Notes under the pieces: model-generated
Told to the model about the DNA's origin: nothing
The model's input: the letters and a program-made list of their open reading frames with translations, nothing else
Database searches by the model: none
Program-made: the position numbers and the translations under genes
Source: Amycolatopsis benzoatilytica AK 16/65
Lineage (GTDB): Bacteria; Actinomycetota; Actinomycetes; Mycobacteriales; Pseudonocardiaceae
Reading direction: 5' to 3'
Length of the DNA: 64,000 bases
NCBI RefSeq assembly: GCF_000383915.1
Contig: NZ_KB912942.1
Span: forward strand, 5,700,564 to 5,764,563
Shown: positions 23,894 to 33,038 of the stretch, piece by piece
Position numbering within the stretch: position 1 is the stretch's first letter
How the letters are laid out: the number at the start of each line of letters is the position of its first letter

Positions 23894-25050
23894 TGCGCGG
23901 ACACCACCGCGTGTCGACGTTCGGCTGCCGCTTGGATCGCGGCGACCGTTGCCGCCAGCGGGGATTCGACCCGGGCGGCCGGAGCGCCGAGCGCGCGGCC
24001 GCGGGCAGTGCGGGCGGAGGTCGCCGGAGCGGCAGCAAAAGTGGCCAGTCCGGCGATCAGGACCGCGACGCCGATCAACGCGTTTCCGACCGTCAAGGCA
24101 AGGGCGGCGGTGGTGAGGACGCCAGCCGCCGACAGGACCAGTCCGGCGCGGCGAACGTGCTTCGGCCGGTCGGACAGCCAGCCCTCGCCGCGGGCTTCGG
24201 CGTCGAGAAGCGCGAGCAGTTCGGCCCGATCCGGACGCGCCGCGGCGAGCGGGCCGGGCGGGAACGCGGCTTTGACGGCGTGCTCGAACGTGCTGAGCGA
24301 GTCGCCTTCGCCATGGGTTATCCGGTCGTCGGCGAGGTGCAGGTGCCCTCGCGCGACGAGATCGAGCACCGTGGCGACCAGGTCCAGCTCGCCGCGTGCG
24401 ACGTAGGCGACACAGGCGGGCGGCACACCGGGCGCGGGTGGGCCGGTCCGGCGACGACGCAGCAGCACGGTGCCGAGAAGGAGGTATCCGAGCAACAGGA
24501 GTCCGCTGAGGACGGTCGGCAGACCAGCCGCGAAGGCGCCGAGCAGACCGGACCGGACGAACCGGGCATTCGCCGGCAACGGTCCGGTTTGGACCGCCAG
24601 ATCGATCCGATCGCCTTGGCGCAGCCCGTTCTGCTCGGCGTGGACTCCCCCGCCGCGAAGTTCGGAAAACGTGCACTGGCGGGCGGAACCGGCTGGTCCG
24701 CTGTAGCAGTCCGCGGCGGACACGCCGGGCGCGGAAAAGGACGCGGCGACCCGGTCGACAGCGCGGTTCCAGCCGCCGGTGAGCTGGACGCGGACTTGCC
24801 CGCCGGACGCGACCGCACCGTCCACTGTGTACGTGAGGGTGGCCGGCCCGGTGACGGTGACGGTGGTTCCGTCGGCCGTCGCGGCACCGGCGAGGCGGAG
24901 ATCGGTGATCGAGTAGAGGCGGTCCTCGTCGTCGGTGACCGGGGTTCGCTCGGACAGGCGGCGAACGGCGGGCGCGTCGGTGACGATGCGTTCGACGACG
25001 GTGAGCTGGCCGTCCTGGGCGGTGGTCACGGTGACGTCGTCGGCCAGCAT
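23890..25050 (-). CDS. DUF2207-like membrane protein, short paralogue
   Basis: A 386-residue paralogue of the downstream protein: VTVTTAQDGQLTVVERIV, LTYTVDGAVASGGQVRVQLTGGW, cysteines in DCYSGPAGSARQC, a helix LLGAFAAGLPTVLSGLLLLG, then VAYVARGELDLVATVLDLVARGHLHL. No obvious signal peptide is present in this start; ATG 25050 follows GAGGAA and lies 4 bp after the RDD stop. It keeps the same domain order as its neighbour, so the pair may form a heteromer. Function unknown. Confidence 0.75.
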   Translation of the reverse strand: MLADDVTVTTAQDGQLTVVERIVTDAPAVRRLSERTPVTDDEDRLYSITDLRLAGAATADGTTVTVTGPATLTYTVDGAVASGGQVRVQLTGGWNRAVDRVAASFSAPGVSAADCYSGPAGSARQCTFSELRGGGVHAEQNGLRQGDRIDLAVQTGPLPANARFVRSGLLGAFAAGLPTVLSGLLLLGYLLLGTVLLRRRRTGPPAPGVPPACVAYVARGELDLVATVLDLVARGHLHLADDRITHGEGDSLSTFEHAVKAAFPPGPLAAARPDRAELLALLDAEARGEGWLSDRPKHVRRAGLVLSAAGVLTTAALALTVGNALIGVAVLIAGLATFAAAPATSARTARGRALGAPAARVESPLAATVAAIQAAAERRHAVVSAQ

Positions 25051-25054
25051 TTCC

Positions 25055-26077
25055 TCAGCTCGGGAGGGTGAAGGGGTTGTCGGGTTCCGGCTTCGGTTCG
25101 GCGGGAAGGGGTTCGGCGGGGCGAGCGTAGCCGAGCGGGACCGGCTCAGTGGCGGGGACCGGCCGCGACGCCCCCGGCAACGCGAATCCCGGCGGTGCCA
25201 CGTCCGGCGGTCCCGGTTGCCCAACACCCGGCTGCCCTTGACCCGGCTGATGAACCTGAGCTGGTTGCGCCTGGCCCGGCCGAACCTGTGCCGGGTATCC
25301 CGGCAGCGGATACCCCGGCGGCGCGATCCGAGCCTGGTCCCGGTTCCGCCGTTCGCCCAGCACCGCGGTGAGGAAAACCCACGGCGGCATCCCGTACGGC
25401 AACGGCACGCCGATCGCCGCGGATACCTGCTGCGCCAGCCCGAACCCCAGCGACGCGGCCGCCTCCGGGCGCAGGTCGTGGTAGCGGCCGAGGTACTGGC
25501 GGGCGGCCGTCGCGAGGTGTTCGGGCAGACCGCTCAGGTCGAACTGGGCGGCCCAGTGCTCCAGGCCAGGGGGCACCATCAGCACGGCCTGCTTCGACAG
25601 CGGGACGCGTTCGCGGATCACCAGCGTGCCCGCGAGGTAGTCGCCGACGCGGCGGCCGTTCGACGAGGACAACGACACCACCACCGCGACCGCGCCGAGG
25701 AAGCCGAGCGCCCAGAAGTCGACGAAGAACCCGGCCAGCGCGCGGGTGAGCGCGTGCCGGAAGCTGATCGGCCCGCCGTCGAGGCGCACCACGCGCAGCC
25801 CGAGCGCGAGTTTGCCGAGCGAGCGGCCGCGGCTGAGCGTCTCGAACAGCACCGGGTAGCCGATCACGACCAGCACGAACACGGTCAGCATCAGCGCGAC
25901 GGTCAGCGCCCGGTCGAACTGGCCCGCGGTCACCAGCAGCGCGACGAGGGCCAGCAGCAGCACCGCGGCCTGGACGAGGACGTCGAGCAGCATCGCGACC
26001 GCGCGGCTGGCCAGCTTCGCCACCCGCAGGTCGAGGACGACGGCCTCGCCGGTGACGAGTTCGGACTCTTCCTGCAC
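25055..26077 (-). CDS. RDD family membrane protein
   Basis: A 340-residue protein. RDD-domain helices cover about residues 20-160 (AKLASRAVAMLLDVLVQAAV, LSRGRSLGKLALGLRVVRLDGG, GFFVDFWALGFLGAVAVVV, RVGDYLAGTLVIRERVP), then a soluble segment. The tail of about 90 residues is rich in Pro, Gly and Gln and probably disordered. GTG 26077 was chosen because it precedes the RDD start; upstream sequence is low-complexity antisense. First gene of the six-gene operon ending at nudC, and divergent from the SpoIIM-like gene. Confidence 0.85.
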   Translation of the reverse strand: MQEESELVTGEAVVLDLRVAKLASRAVAMLLDVLVQAAVLLLALVALLVTAGQFDRALTVALMLTVFVLVVIGYPVLFETLSRGRSLGKLALGLRVVRLDGGPISFRHALTRALAGFFVDFWALGFLGAVAVVVSLSSSNGRRVGDYLAGTLVIRERVPLSKQAVLMVPPGLEHWAAQFDLSGLPEHLATAARQYLGRYHDLRPEAAASLGFGLAQQVSAAIGVPLPYGMPPWVFLTAVLGERRNRDQARIAPPGYPLPGYPAQVRPGQAQPAQVHQPGQGQPGVGQPGPPDVAPPGFALPGASRPVPATEPVPLGYARPAEPLPAEPKPEPDNPFTLPS

Positions 26078-26141
26078 GAGGCCAGCGTAGAGCGCCGCGG
26101 CACCGGTCGGCGTGGCTATCCTGACGGCGAGGAGGTGGCCG

Positions 26142-27146
26142 GTGGACGTCGACGTGTTCGTCGCGGCGCACAGCGCGGAATGGAACCGGCTCAGCGAGCT
26201 CGCCGGACGGCGCCGGCTGTCCGGTCCGGAGGCGGACGAACTGGTCTCCCTGTACCAACGAGCCGCCACGCACCTCTCGATGATCCGCTCTACGTCGCCC
26301 GATCCGGCGGTGCAGGCCCGGCTCTCCGCGCTGGTGGCGCGCGGCCGCTCGGCGGTGTCCGGCGCGCACAGCCCGGCGTGGCGCGAGGTGGCGCTGTTTT
26401 TCACCCACCGATTCCCGGCCGCGGTGTACCTCAGCCGGCGCTGGTGGATCCCGGCGGCGCTGGTGTCGGTGGCCGTGATGGCGGTGCTCGGCGTCTGGAT
26501 CGCGAACGATCCGCAGGTCCGGGCGTCGCTGGCGTCGCCGGACAACATCAAGATGATGACCGAATCGGGCGGCAAGTACGAGACGTACTACTCGTCCGGA
26601 CCGGCCGCGTCGTTCGCCGCGCGGGTGTGGACGAACAACGCCTGGGTCGCCGCGACCTGCTTGTTCCTCGGCATCGCGCTCGGGTTGCCGGTGATCTCGG
26701 CGCTGTGGATGAACTCGCTGAACGCCGGGATCGCGATCGGCCTGATGTCCTCGGTGGGCCGTGGCGACGTCGTGCTGGGCCTGCTCCTGCCGCACGGGCT
26801 GCTGGAGCTGACAGCAGTGTTCATCGCGGCCGGGACCGGCCTGAAACTCGGCTGGACCGTGGTGGACCCGGGACGGCGCTCGCGCAGCTCCGCGCTGGCC
26901 GAACAGGGCCGGTCGGTGGTGGTGATGGCGCTCGGGCTGGCTTGCGTGCTGCTGGTGTCGGGCGTGATCGAGGCGTTCGTGACGCCGTCGGGCTGGCCGA
27001 CCTGGGTGCGGATCGGCATCGGCGCGGTGGTTGAGCTGCTGTTCCTGACCTACGTTTTCACGCTGGGACGGCGAGCCGCGCTCGCCGGCGAGACCGGGGA
27101 CGTGGACCGGCGGGCGGCCGGAGACACACTGCCGGAAGCCGGGTAG
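26142..27146 (+). CDS. SpoIIM-like (stage II sporulation protein M family) membrane protein
   Basis: A 334-residue membrane protein: soluble N-terminus (VDVDVFVAAHSAEWNRLSEL, LVSLYQRAATHLSMIR), then about five helices with the SpoIIM features NNAWVAATCLFLGIALGLP and LLPHGLLELTAVFIAAGTGL. GTG 26142 follows GAGGAGG at 26129-26135. In actinobacteria this family accompanies RDD, MoxR and DUF58 genes and is not tied to sporulation. It is divergent from the RDD gene and converges on the marR-type gene, leaving 9 bp. Confidence 0.88.
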   Translation: MDVDVFVAAHSAEWNRLSELAGRRRLSGPEADELVSLYQRAATHLSMIRSTSPDPAVQARLSALVARGRSAVSGAHSPAWREVALFFTHRFPAAVYLSRRWWIPAALVSVAVMAVLGVWIANDPQVRASLASPDNIKMMTESGGKYETYYSSGPAASFAARVWTNNAWVAATCLFLGIALGLPVISALWMNSLNAGIAIGLMSSVGRGDVVLGLLLPHGLLELTAVFIAAGTGLKLGWTVVDPGRRSRSSALAEQGRSVVVMALGLACVLLVSGVIEAFVTPSGWPTWVRIGIGAVVELLFLTYVFTLGRRAALAGETGDVDRRAAGDTLPEAG

Positions 27147-27155
27147 CGCGCCCGC

Positions 27156-27581
27156 TCAGTCCTTCAAGATGTCCCGCAGCGTCTGCGCCAGCGCGCTGGC
27201 ATCCGTCCCGAACATGCTCTCGTCGACCTGCTCGACCGCCTGCACGGCTTGCGTGACCAGCCGCCGCCCTTCGGCTGTGAGCCGGACCAGCTTCGCACGG
27301 GTGTCCCCGGCGTCGACCGCGCGCGTGACGAGTTCCTTGCTCTCCAGCCGCGCGATGACCTGGGAAGTCATCTTGACGTCCGTGCCCGCTTGTGCGGCAA
27401 GCTCCTGCTGTCGAGGAGGCGAGCCCTGCTCCTCCAGCCACCAGCAGCACGCCAGCAGCACGAACTGGACGTGCGTCAGCCCCAACGGTTCGAGGGTTTC
27501 CCGTACCCGGCGCTGCCAGGCGAGAGTCACGTGCCAGAGCAGGAAACCCGGGCTGTCACCGGGGCCGCTGAACCTCGTCAT
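27156..27581 (-). CDS. MarR family transcriptional regulator
   Basis: A 141-residue winged-helix protein (LTHVQFVLLACCWWLEEQ, RQQELAAQAGTDVKMTSQVIARLESKELVTRAV, DTRAKLVRLTAEGRRLV). Coupled to the upstream SRPBCC gene by ATGA (27578-27581). The palindrome at 28020-28039 between the SRPBCC gene and alkA is its likely operator, so it would control both directions. Ligand unknown. Confidence 0.9.
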   Translation of the reverse strand: MTRFSGPGDSPGFLLWHVTLAWQRRVRETLEPLGLTHVQFVLLACCWWLEEQGSPPRQQELAAQAGTDVKMTSQVIARLESKELVTRAVDAGDTRAKLVRLTAEGRRLVTQAVQAVEQVDESMFGTDASALAQTLRDILKD

Positions 27582-28003
27582 CGCACGCTCCGCTCGGCGA
27601 AGGCGAGCAGGTCACGCATCGCGACCGGGAAGTCCTCGCTGATCTGCGGACCGAGTTCCGGCCCGGTGTCGTCAGCGCCCTCGCCGTCGATTTCGAGGCG
27701 GTGCGTCACGACGGTGCCGCCGTCCGGCCGCACCGCCAGCGTGTGCCGGAAGCGCAGGCGCAGGTCGCCGAAGCTGGTCTCGTCCTCGTAGACCTCGTTC
27801 TCCACCAGTTCGGTGATGCGCGAACGGAAGGTGTCTTGGCCTTGCGGCGTAACCGAAATTTCGGTCCCTTTCGCGAACGGCCCGTGCAGCTCGAACCGGT
27901 CGCTCCGCTCGCTCAGCCGTTGCCCGCTGTGCAGTGCGCGAAGCGCCGCCCACACCGCCAGCGGACTGGCCTCGGTCTCGGCGCGGTAGTCAGTGCTCCA
28001 CAT
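27578..28003 (-). CDS. SRPBCC family protein
   Basis: A 141-residue START-like protein: YRAETEASPLAVWAALRALHSGQ, FELHGPFAKGTEISVTPQG, ELVENEVYEDETSF and VVTHRLEIDGEG. Ligand unknown. ATG 28003 has AAAGGGG upstream. First gene of a two-gene unit with marR; divergent from the AlkA-type gene. Confidence 0.88.
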   Translation of the reverse strand: MWSTDYRAETEASPLAVWAALRALHSGQRLSERSDRFELHGPFAKGTEISVTPQGQDTFRSRITELVENEVYEDETSFGDLRLRFRHTLAVRPDGGTVVTHRLEIDGEGADDTGPELGPQISEDFPVAMRDLLAFAERSVR

Positions 28004-28019
28004 GGCGTACCCCTTTCAA

Positions 28020-28039
28020 ATAGTCTGCGCGTAGACTAT
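28020..28039. promoter_or_regulatory. MarR-type operator palindrome
   Basis: ATAGTCTGCGCGTAGACTAT is a near-perfect 20-bp inverted repeat (central GCGC/GT differs only in the middle). A third half site AGACT occurs at 28048-28052. It lies in the 82-bp divergent region between SRPBCC-marR and alkA. Confidence 0.72.
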
Positions 28040-28085
28040 CTTCGCGGAGACTGATTGCCAAGCCTGATTTTCCCGAGGAGGACTC

Positions 28086-28973
28086 ATGGGGACTGTCGCA
28101 ACGCTCGACCTGCCCACCGCGGAGCCGTTCGACTTCGCCGCCTCGCTGCGGTTCATCGAGCGGTTTCCGGCGATGACCGGCGAGCAGGACAGCGGGAACG
28201 GCGTGCTGGTGAAGGCGATCCGCGAGGCGGGCACGGTGGTCGGCGTGCGGCTGCGGGCCGCCGGGCAACGGCCCGGACTCGTCGCGGAACTGTTCACCGA
28301 CGAGCCGATCTCCGACGCCGCGCGGGAAGCGGTGCGCGACCGGCTCACGTTCTTCCTCGGGCTGGACGACGACCTCCGCGAGTTCTACTCCCTCGCCGCC
28401 GCGGATCCTCCGTTCGAGGCGGTGGTGCGGAAGCTGCACGGGTACCACCACGTCAAGTTCCCGTCGCCGCTGGAGATGCTGTGCTGGTCGATCCTGTGCC
28501 AGCGGGTGCCGCTGCCGGCCGCGCGCGACATGAAACGCGCGCTGGTCGAAGCGTGCGGCAATGAGGTCGCTGTCGACGGCGTAATGCACCAAGCTTTCCC
28601 GGACTTGGAGCAGTTGCTCGCGTTCGACGGCGCACGCTGGCTCGAATTGCTCGGCAACCAGCGCAAGGCGGACTACTTGCACCGCGCGCTGCCGCTATGG
28701 GCGCAACTTTCCGAGAATTTCCTGCGCCACGGCGACTACGACGAAATCCAGAACGCTTTGCTGCGGTTGCCCGGCATCGGGCCGTGGTCGGCGACCTTCC
28801 TGCTGATCCGCGGGCTGGGCCGGATGGAGCGGATGGCCCCCGACCGCGAGGCGTTGCGCGCCGCGGCCCGCGTCTACGGCAAGCCGATCAGCGAGTCCGA
28901 ATTTCTCGAAATCGCCGACCGCTACGGACCGTGGCGCGGATACTGGGGCCATTACCTGCGCGTCGGCGCGTAA
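28086..28973 (+). CDS. DNA-3-methyladenine glycosylase II (AlkA-like, HhH-GPD)
   Basis: A 295-residue base-excision-repair glycosylase. The helix-hairpin-helix reads LLRLPGIGPWSATFLLIRGLG, followed by RMAPD whose aspartate is in the catalytic position. FPSPLEMLCWSILCQRVPL is the usual start of the HhH-GPD core, with an AlkA-like N-terminal domain before it. It removes alkylated purines. ATG 28086 follows GAGGAGG. Ends 3 bp from the convergent DUF58 stop. Possibly repressed by the MarR protein. Confidence 0.9.
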   Translation: MGTVATLDLPTAEPFDFAASLRFIERFPAMTGEQDSGNGVLVKAIREAGTVVGVRLRAAGQRPGLVAELFTDEPISDAAREAVRDRLTFFLGLDDDLREFYSLAAADPPFEAVVRKLHGYHHVKFPSPLEMLCWSILCQRVPLPAARDMKRALVEACGNEVAVDGVMHQAFPDLEQLLAFDGARWLELLGNQRKADYLHRALPLWAQLSENFLRHGDYDEIQNALLRLPGIGPWSATFLLIRGLGRMERMAPDREALRAAARVYGKPISESEFLEIADRYGPWRGYWGHYLRVGA

Positions 28974-28976
28974 TCC

Positions 28977-30263
28977 TCACAACCGGCCGGCGGCTTTCAG
29001 CGCCAGGTACCGGTCCGCCAGCGCCGGCGGCAGCTCCTCCGGAACCGCGTCGACCACGCCGACGCCGCGGCGGGTCAGCCGGGCCACTGCCGACGTGCGG
29101 TCCGCGAGTGCCCGTTCCGCCGCGGCCGCGTCGTAGACGGCTTCCGCGGAGCCCCGGGATGCGGCCATCTCCGCCACCCGAGGGTCGGCCACCGAAGCGA
29201 CCAGCACCTCGTGCCGAGCCGTCAGCGACCCCAGCACCGGGAACAAGCCTTCCTCCAGCACCGCCGGTTCCAGCCCGGTGAGCAGGACCACCAGCGCCCG
29301 GCGCCGCGTTCGCCGCAGGACCTCCGCGACCATCCCGCGCGCGTCGGTCTCCACGAGGGACGGTTCGATCGGAGCCAGTGCGTTCACCAGGGACGGCAGC
29401 AACGTCGACGAGCTCGGCACGGAAGCCCGCAGCTGCTGGTCGTAAGCGATCAGCCCGACCCGGTCGCCGGCGCGGGAAGCCAAGGCCGCCAGCAACAACG
29501 CCGCGTCCATGGCCGCGTCCAGGCGCGGCGCGTCGCCGACTCGGCCGGCCGATACCCGGCCGGTGTCCAGCACCAGAACAACGTGGCGATCGCGTTCCGG
29601 CCGCCAGGTCCGCACCATGACGTCGGACGCCCGAGCGGACGCGCGCCAGTCGATGGACCGGACGTCGTCGCCGATTACGTACTCGCGCAGGGAGTCGAAT
29701 TCCGTGCCCTGGCCCCGGATCAGCACCGCATTGCGGCCGTCCAGCTGCTGCAGCCGGGCCAGCCGCGAGGGCAAATGCTTGCGGCTGTGAAACGGCGGCA
29801 GCACGCGGACGGTCCACGGCACCTCGTGCGAACCCTGCCGTGCGGCCAAACCGAGCGGGCCGACCGCGCGTACGGTCACCCGGGCCGCGATCCGGTCGCC
29901 GCGACGAGTCGGGAGGAGCCGCGTCGTGAAGGCACGCCGTTCGCCGGCCGGGATCGCCGCCGCGTGCCGGTCTTCCGCACCGGCGCTCGGCGGCCAGGCG
30001 TCGCGCAACTGGCCGCGGACGATCCGGCGGCCCGGGTTCGTCACGATCAGCGCGACCTCGGCGGGCTCGCCCAGCCGGACCGAAGTGCTGCCGCTGCGCG
30101 AAAACCGCAGCGCGCGAACGCTTCCGGCCAGCGCGAGGTCGAACGCCACCAGCATGAGCAGCACGGCGGCCACCGCCGCGACACCGGTGCCGGTCGGGAA
30201 CAGCAGCCCCACCGCCAGCGCCCCCAGCAGCGCCAGCAGCCCGAGCCGCCCGGTGACTGCCAT
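28977..30263 (-). CDS. DUF58 domain protein, MoxR-associated
   Basis: A 428-residue protein with two N-terminal helices ([19 protein letters not shown]; then [15 protein letters not shown]). A beta-rich middle is followed by the DUF58 signature [21 protein letters not shown] and a von Willebrand A-like core ([11 protein letters not shown]). DUF58 proteins work with MoxR AAA+ ATPases on membrane or protein-complex maturation; no substrate is known here. Its ATG directly abuts the MoxR stop. Confidence 0.92.
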   Translation of the reverse strand: MAVTGRLGLLALLGALAVGLLFPTGTGVAAVAAVLLMLVAFDLALAGSVRALRFSRSGSTSVRLGEPAEVALIVTNPGRRIVRGQLRDAWPPSAGAEDRHAAAIPAGERRAFTTRLLPTRRGDRIAARVTVRAVGPLGLAARQGSHEVPWTVRVLPPFHSRKHLPSRLARLQQLDGRNAVLIRGQGTEFDSLREYVIGDDVRSIDWRASARASDVMVRTWRPERDRHVVLVLDTGRVSAGRVGDAPRLDAAMDAALLLAALASRAGDRVGLIAYDQQLRASVPSSSTLLPSLVNALAPIEPSLVETDARGMVAEVLRRTRRRALVVLLTGLEPAVLEEGLFPVLGSLTARHEVLVASVADPRVAEMAASRGSAEAVYDAAAAERALADRTSAVARLTRRGVGVVDAVPEELPPALADRYLALKAAGRL

Positions 30264-31229
30264 TCAGCGCGGCACCGGCACGGAGGCCAGCACCCGGTCG
30301 AGGACGCCGTCCGCGGTCACGCCTTCGAGCTCGGCCTCCGGCCGCACACCGAGCCGATGCCGCAGCGCGGGCCGGGCGAGCGCCTTGACGTCGTCCGGGG
30401 TCGCGTAGTCCCGGCCGGACAACCACGCCCATGCCCGGGCGACGGCGAGCAAAGCCGTTGCGCCACGCGGCGAAACGCCGAGCTGCACAGCGGGCAGCTC
30501 TCGGGTCGCGCGGCACAGGTCGACGACGTAGCCGATCACCTCCGGGCCGACCGTCACCTTCGCGACCGACTCCCGCGCGGCCGCGAGGTCCGCCGCGCCG
30601 GCAACCGGGGAGAGACCGGCCGCGGCCAGGTTCCGCGGGTCGAAACCCTGCGCGTGCCGCCAGAGGATGCCGATCTCGTCCTCACGCGAGGGGGCCGGCA
30701 TGGTCAGCTTCAGCAGGAACCGGTCCAGCTGCGCCTCCGGCAGCGGATACGTTCCCTCGTACTCCACCGGGTTCTGCGTCGCGATCACCACGAACGGGTC
30801 CGGCAGCGGGCGCGACCGGCCGTCGATCGACACCTGCCGCTCCTCCATCGCCTCCAGCAACGACGACTGCGTCTTCGGCGGCGTCCGGTTGATCTCGTCG
30901 GCCAGCAGCAGGTTCGTGAAGACCGGGCCCTCGCGGAAGGAGAACTCGCCGCTGTGCGCGTCGTACACAATGGACCCGGTGACGTCGCCCGGCATCAGAT
31001 CCGGGGTGAACTGCACGCGCGTCGTCTTCAGGTCCAGCGACGCCGCGAGCGCGCGCACCAGCAACGTTTTCGCGACGCCCGGCACGCCTTCCAGCAGCAC
31101 GTGCCCCCGGCAGAGCAGCGCGAGGATCAGCCCGGTGACCGCCGCGTCGTTGCCGACCACGGCCTTCGCGACCTCGGCTCGCAACGCGATCAGGGCCGCC
31201 CGCGCGTCCTGCATCTGTTCGGTACTCAC
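30264..31229 (-). CDS. MoxR family AAA+ ATPase
   Basis: A 321-residue ATPase: Walker [19 protein letters not shown], Walker [25 protein letters not shown], and the sensor stretch [24 protein letters not shown]. MoxR ATPases act as chaperones for protein complexes with vWA partners; here the partner is the adjacent DUF58 protein. Its start overlaps the DUF4350 stop (31226-31229). Confidence 0.95.
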   Translation of the reverse strand: MSTEQMQDARAALIALRAEVAKAVVGNDAAVTGLILALLCRGHVLLEGVPGVAKTLLVRALAASLDLKTTRVQFTPDLMPGDVTGSIVYDAHSGEFSFREGPVFTNLLLADEINRTPPKTQSSLLEAMEERQVSIDGRSRPLPDPFVVIATQNPVEYEGTYPLPEAQLDRFLLKLTMPAPSREDEIGILWRHAQGFDPRNLAAAGLSPVAGAADLAAARESVAKVTVGPEVIGYVVDLCRATRELPAVQLGVSPRGATALLAVARAWAWLSGRDYATPDDVKALARPALRHRLGVRPEAELEGVTADGVLDRVLASVPVPR

Positions 31230-32365
31230 GAACGCTCCACCTCTCGTTCCACCGCGTCCAGTTCGTCTGCCAACCGCACCAGCGCCGCTTCGTCGGGTGG
31301 CGGCCCCCCGTAGAGCACCGCGCCGACGGCGCTCGGCGCACGGCCGGTCCGCGCGCTCACCGTCTCCACTATCGCGGGCGGCCCGGCATCACGCGGCAAG
31401 CCCAGTCTCGTACGCAGCCTCGCGCGGGCTGCTTCCCGCAGCGTTTCCGCCGCGTGTCCGGTCGCGCCGCCACGCCGGTACAGCCGCGCCCGGCCTTCCG
31501 CCGTCTCCGCCGACCGCACCGCGATGGGCAGCGGCTCCCGCACGACCGGCCCGAGCCGGCGCGCCCGCCACAACGCCAGCAGCACCACGGCGATGCCCGC
31601 GGTGAACGCACCGTAGCGCCAGCCCGCCGGGATCAGCTCGAAGAACGACTTTTTCCCGCTGTGCGCCGCGAGGTCTTCGATCGAGGGCACGTACCAGACC
31701 AGCTTCTGATGATCGCCGAGCAACCGCATCCCGAAGGCGGCGTTGCCCTCGGTGGCGACCTTGTCGTTCGTCAACGCGTCCGCGGCGCCGAGAACGGTCA
31801 CGGTGCCCGAGCGGTCCGCCAGCTGCACGAACGTGGACGCGCCACGGTCTGGATAGCAGGTCCGCGCTCGGACATCGGACGAGCGATAGTGGTTGCCGCC
31901 CAAGGTGACCGGCCCCGCCGCGGCGGCCGCGCCGACAGTGCAGTCCGGCTGCAGCACCCCGACGCTTCCCGCGCCGGCCAGGGAAATCTCCGGGGCCGCC
32001 TGGCCCAGCGCGGAGCTGCCCGGCGCGACCAGCACCAGGTGCGCGACCCGTCGGCGCAGCTCGGCGATTCCGTTGGCCGGCACCAAATCCGGCTGGGTGA
32101 TCAGCAACGTGCCGCCGTCGGCGGCCGATCGTGCTTCGGCGAGCGAGTGCACCGCGGTGATGCCCACCCCCTCTTGTTCCAGCAGATGCGCGAGGGCATG
32201 GCTGCCGTGCGGCTCGTACGACCCGGGCTCGAGGTCTCCGCTGGTCTGCGGACCGCGGCTGAGCACGACAGCCAGCGCGACGATGACGATCAGCAGCAGG
32301 ATCGCCAGCGGGACCCGGGCACCGCGCCAGACCTGGCGCAGATCCGGGGAAACGGACGTGCTCAC
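31226..32365 (-). CDS. DUF4350 domain membrane protein
   Basis: A 379-residue protein: one N-terminal helix ([19 protein letters not shown]), an extracytoplasmic DUF4350 domain ([60 protein letters not shown]), a second helix near [20 protein letters not shown] and a cytoplasmic tail. GTG 32365 has GGGGGAGG upstream and overlaps the TGA of a 15-codon ORF. Part of the MoxR block. Function unknown. Confidence 0.85.
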   Translation of the reverse strand: MSTSVSPDLRQVWRGARVPLAILLLIVIVALAVVLSRGPQTSGDLEPGSYEPHGSHALAHLLEQEGVGITAVHSLAEARSAADGGTLLITQPDLVPANGIAELRRRVAHLVLVAPGSSALGQAAPEISLAGAGSVGVLQPDCTVGAAAAAGPVTLGGNHYRSSDVRARTCYPDRGASTFVQLADRSGTVTVLGAADALTNDKVATEGNAAFGMRLLGDHQKLVWYVPSIEDLAAHSGKKSFFELIPAGWRYGAFTAGIAVVLLALWRARRLGPVVREPLPIAVRSAETAEGRARLYRRGGATGHAAETLREAARARLRTRLGLPRDAGPPAIVETVSARTGRAPSAVGAVLYGGPPPDEAALVRLADELDAVEREVERS

Positions 32366-32409
32366 GCGGCGGCCTCCCCCAGCGCCCGGCACCGAAAACG
32401 CCCGGTCAT
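32362..32409 (-). CDS. 15-codon minicistron bridging DUF4129 and DUF4350 genes
   Basis: Encodes [15 protein letters not shown]. Its ATG (32407-32409) overlaps the DUF4129 stop (TGA 32406-32408) and its TGA (32362-32364) overlaps the GTG start of DUF4350. It therefore carries ribosomes across a 40-bp gap. It also contains the GGGGGAGG ribosome site for DUF4350. It could be a coupling device with no peptide function, or accidental. Confidence 0.4.
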   Translation of the reverse strand: MTGRFRCRALGEAAA

Positions 32410-33038
32410 GCGTCCGCCAGCACCGGCCGCGCACGGCGGACCAGCTCGTCCAGTTCGGTCAGCGCGCGGTAGCCGGGCTCGGTGCCCGGACGTCCGCCGT
32501 AGTGCACGTCGTCGAACAGCCGCCCGCCCTCGGCCAGTTTCGCCGCCAGCTCGGGCAGGAACTTCCCGGCCTCCACGACGGTTTCGTCCGCGGTGCGGCC
32601 GGACCGGACGTCCAGCAGCGCCCGCTCTTCCATCCCGCGCACGAGCGCGCGGAACCGGTCGCGCATCGCGTCGGCGAACTCGCCCCGGCCGGCAGCTTCC
32701 TCGGCGGCTTTGCGGTACTCGTCGGCGGTCTGGCGCCGTCCGCCGAACACCTCGCCGGGCGAGTGCGCGGCCCGGCCGACCTTGCCCACGCGCATCCGCA
32801 CCACCACAGCCAGCAGAATCACCAGCGCCAGCACCAGCAGCAGGCCCAGCGGTCCGCCGGGCACACCGGACAGCGCGTCGAGCAGATCCGCGATCCGCTG
32901 CCCGAGCCACTGCATGACCCGCTGGACCAGCCCGGGCTTCGCGGCCTGATACGCCGGGTCGGTCAGTTCCTGGATCGCTCGCAGCCGGGCGGGGTCCCGG
33001 TCGATGTCGACCGGGACGTCGGTGAGGAAAAAGGTCAC
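32406..33038 (-). CDS. DUF4129 domain protein
   Basis: A 210-residue protein: FLTDVPVDIDRDPARLRAIQEL, YQAAKPGLVQRVMQWLGQRI, one helix (PLGLLLVLALVILLAVVV) and a C-terminal DUF4129 region (RQTADEYRKAAEEAAGRGEF, ALLDVRSGRTADE, LFDDVHYGGRPG). The GTG start overlaps the upstream membrane-protein stop (33035-33038). Member of the MoxR block; role unknown. Confidence 0.87.
   Translation of the reverse strand: MTFFLTDVPVDIDRDPARLRAIQELTDPAYQAAKPGLVQRVMQWLGQRIADLLDALSGVPGGPLGLLLVLALVILLAVVVRMRVGKVGRAAHSPGEVFGGRRQTADEYRKAAEEAAGRGEFADAMRDRFRALVRGMEERALLDVRSGRTADETVVEAGKFLPELAAKLAEGGRLFDDVHYGGRPGTEPGYRALTELDELVRRARPVLADA

Noticed and set aside
23084..25071. Long plus-strand ORFs opposite the DUF2207 genes and similar long antisense ORFs across the window
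   Set aside because: High-GC third-position shadow frames; Arg/Gly/Pro-rich with no recognisable domains, while the opposite strand has signal peptides and family motifs.
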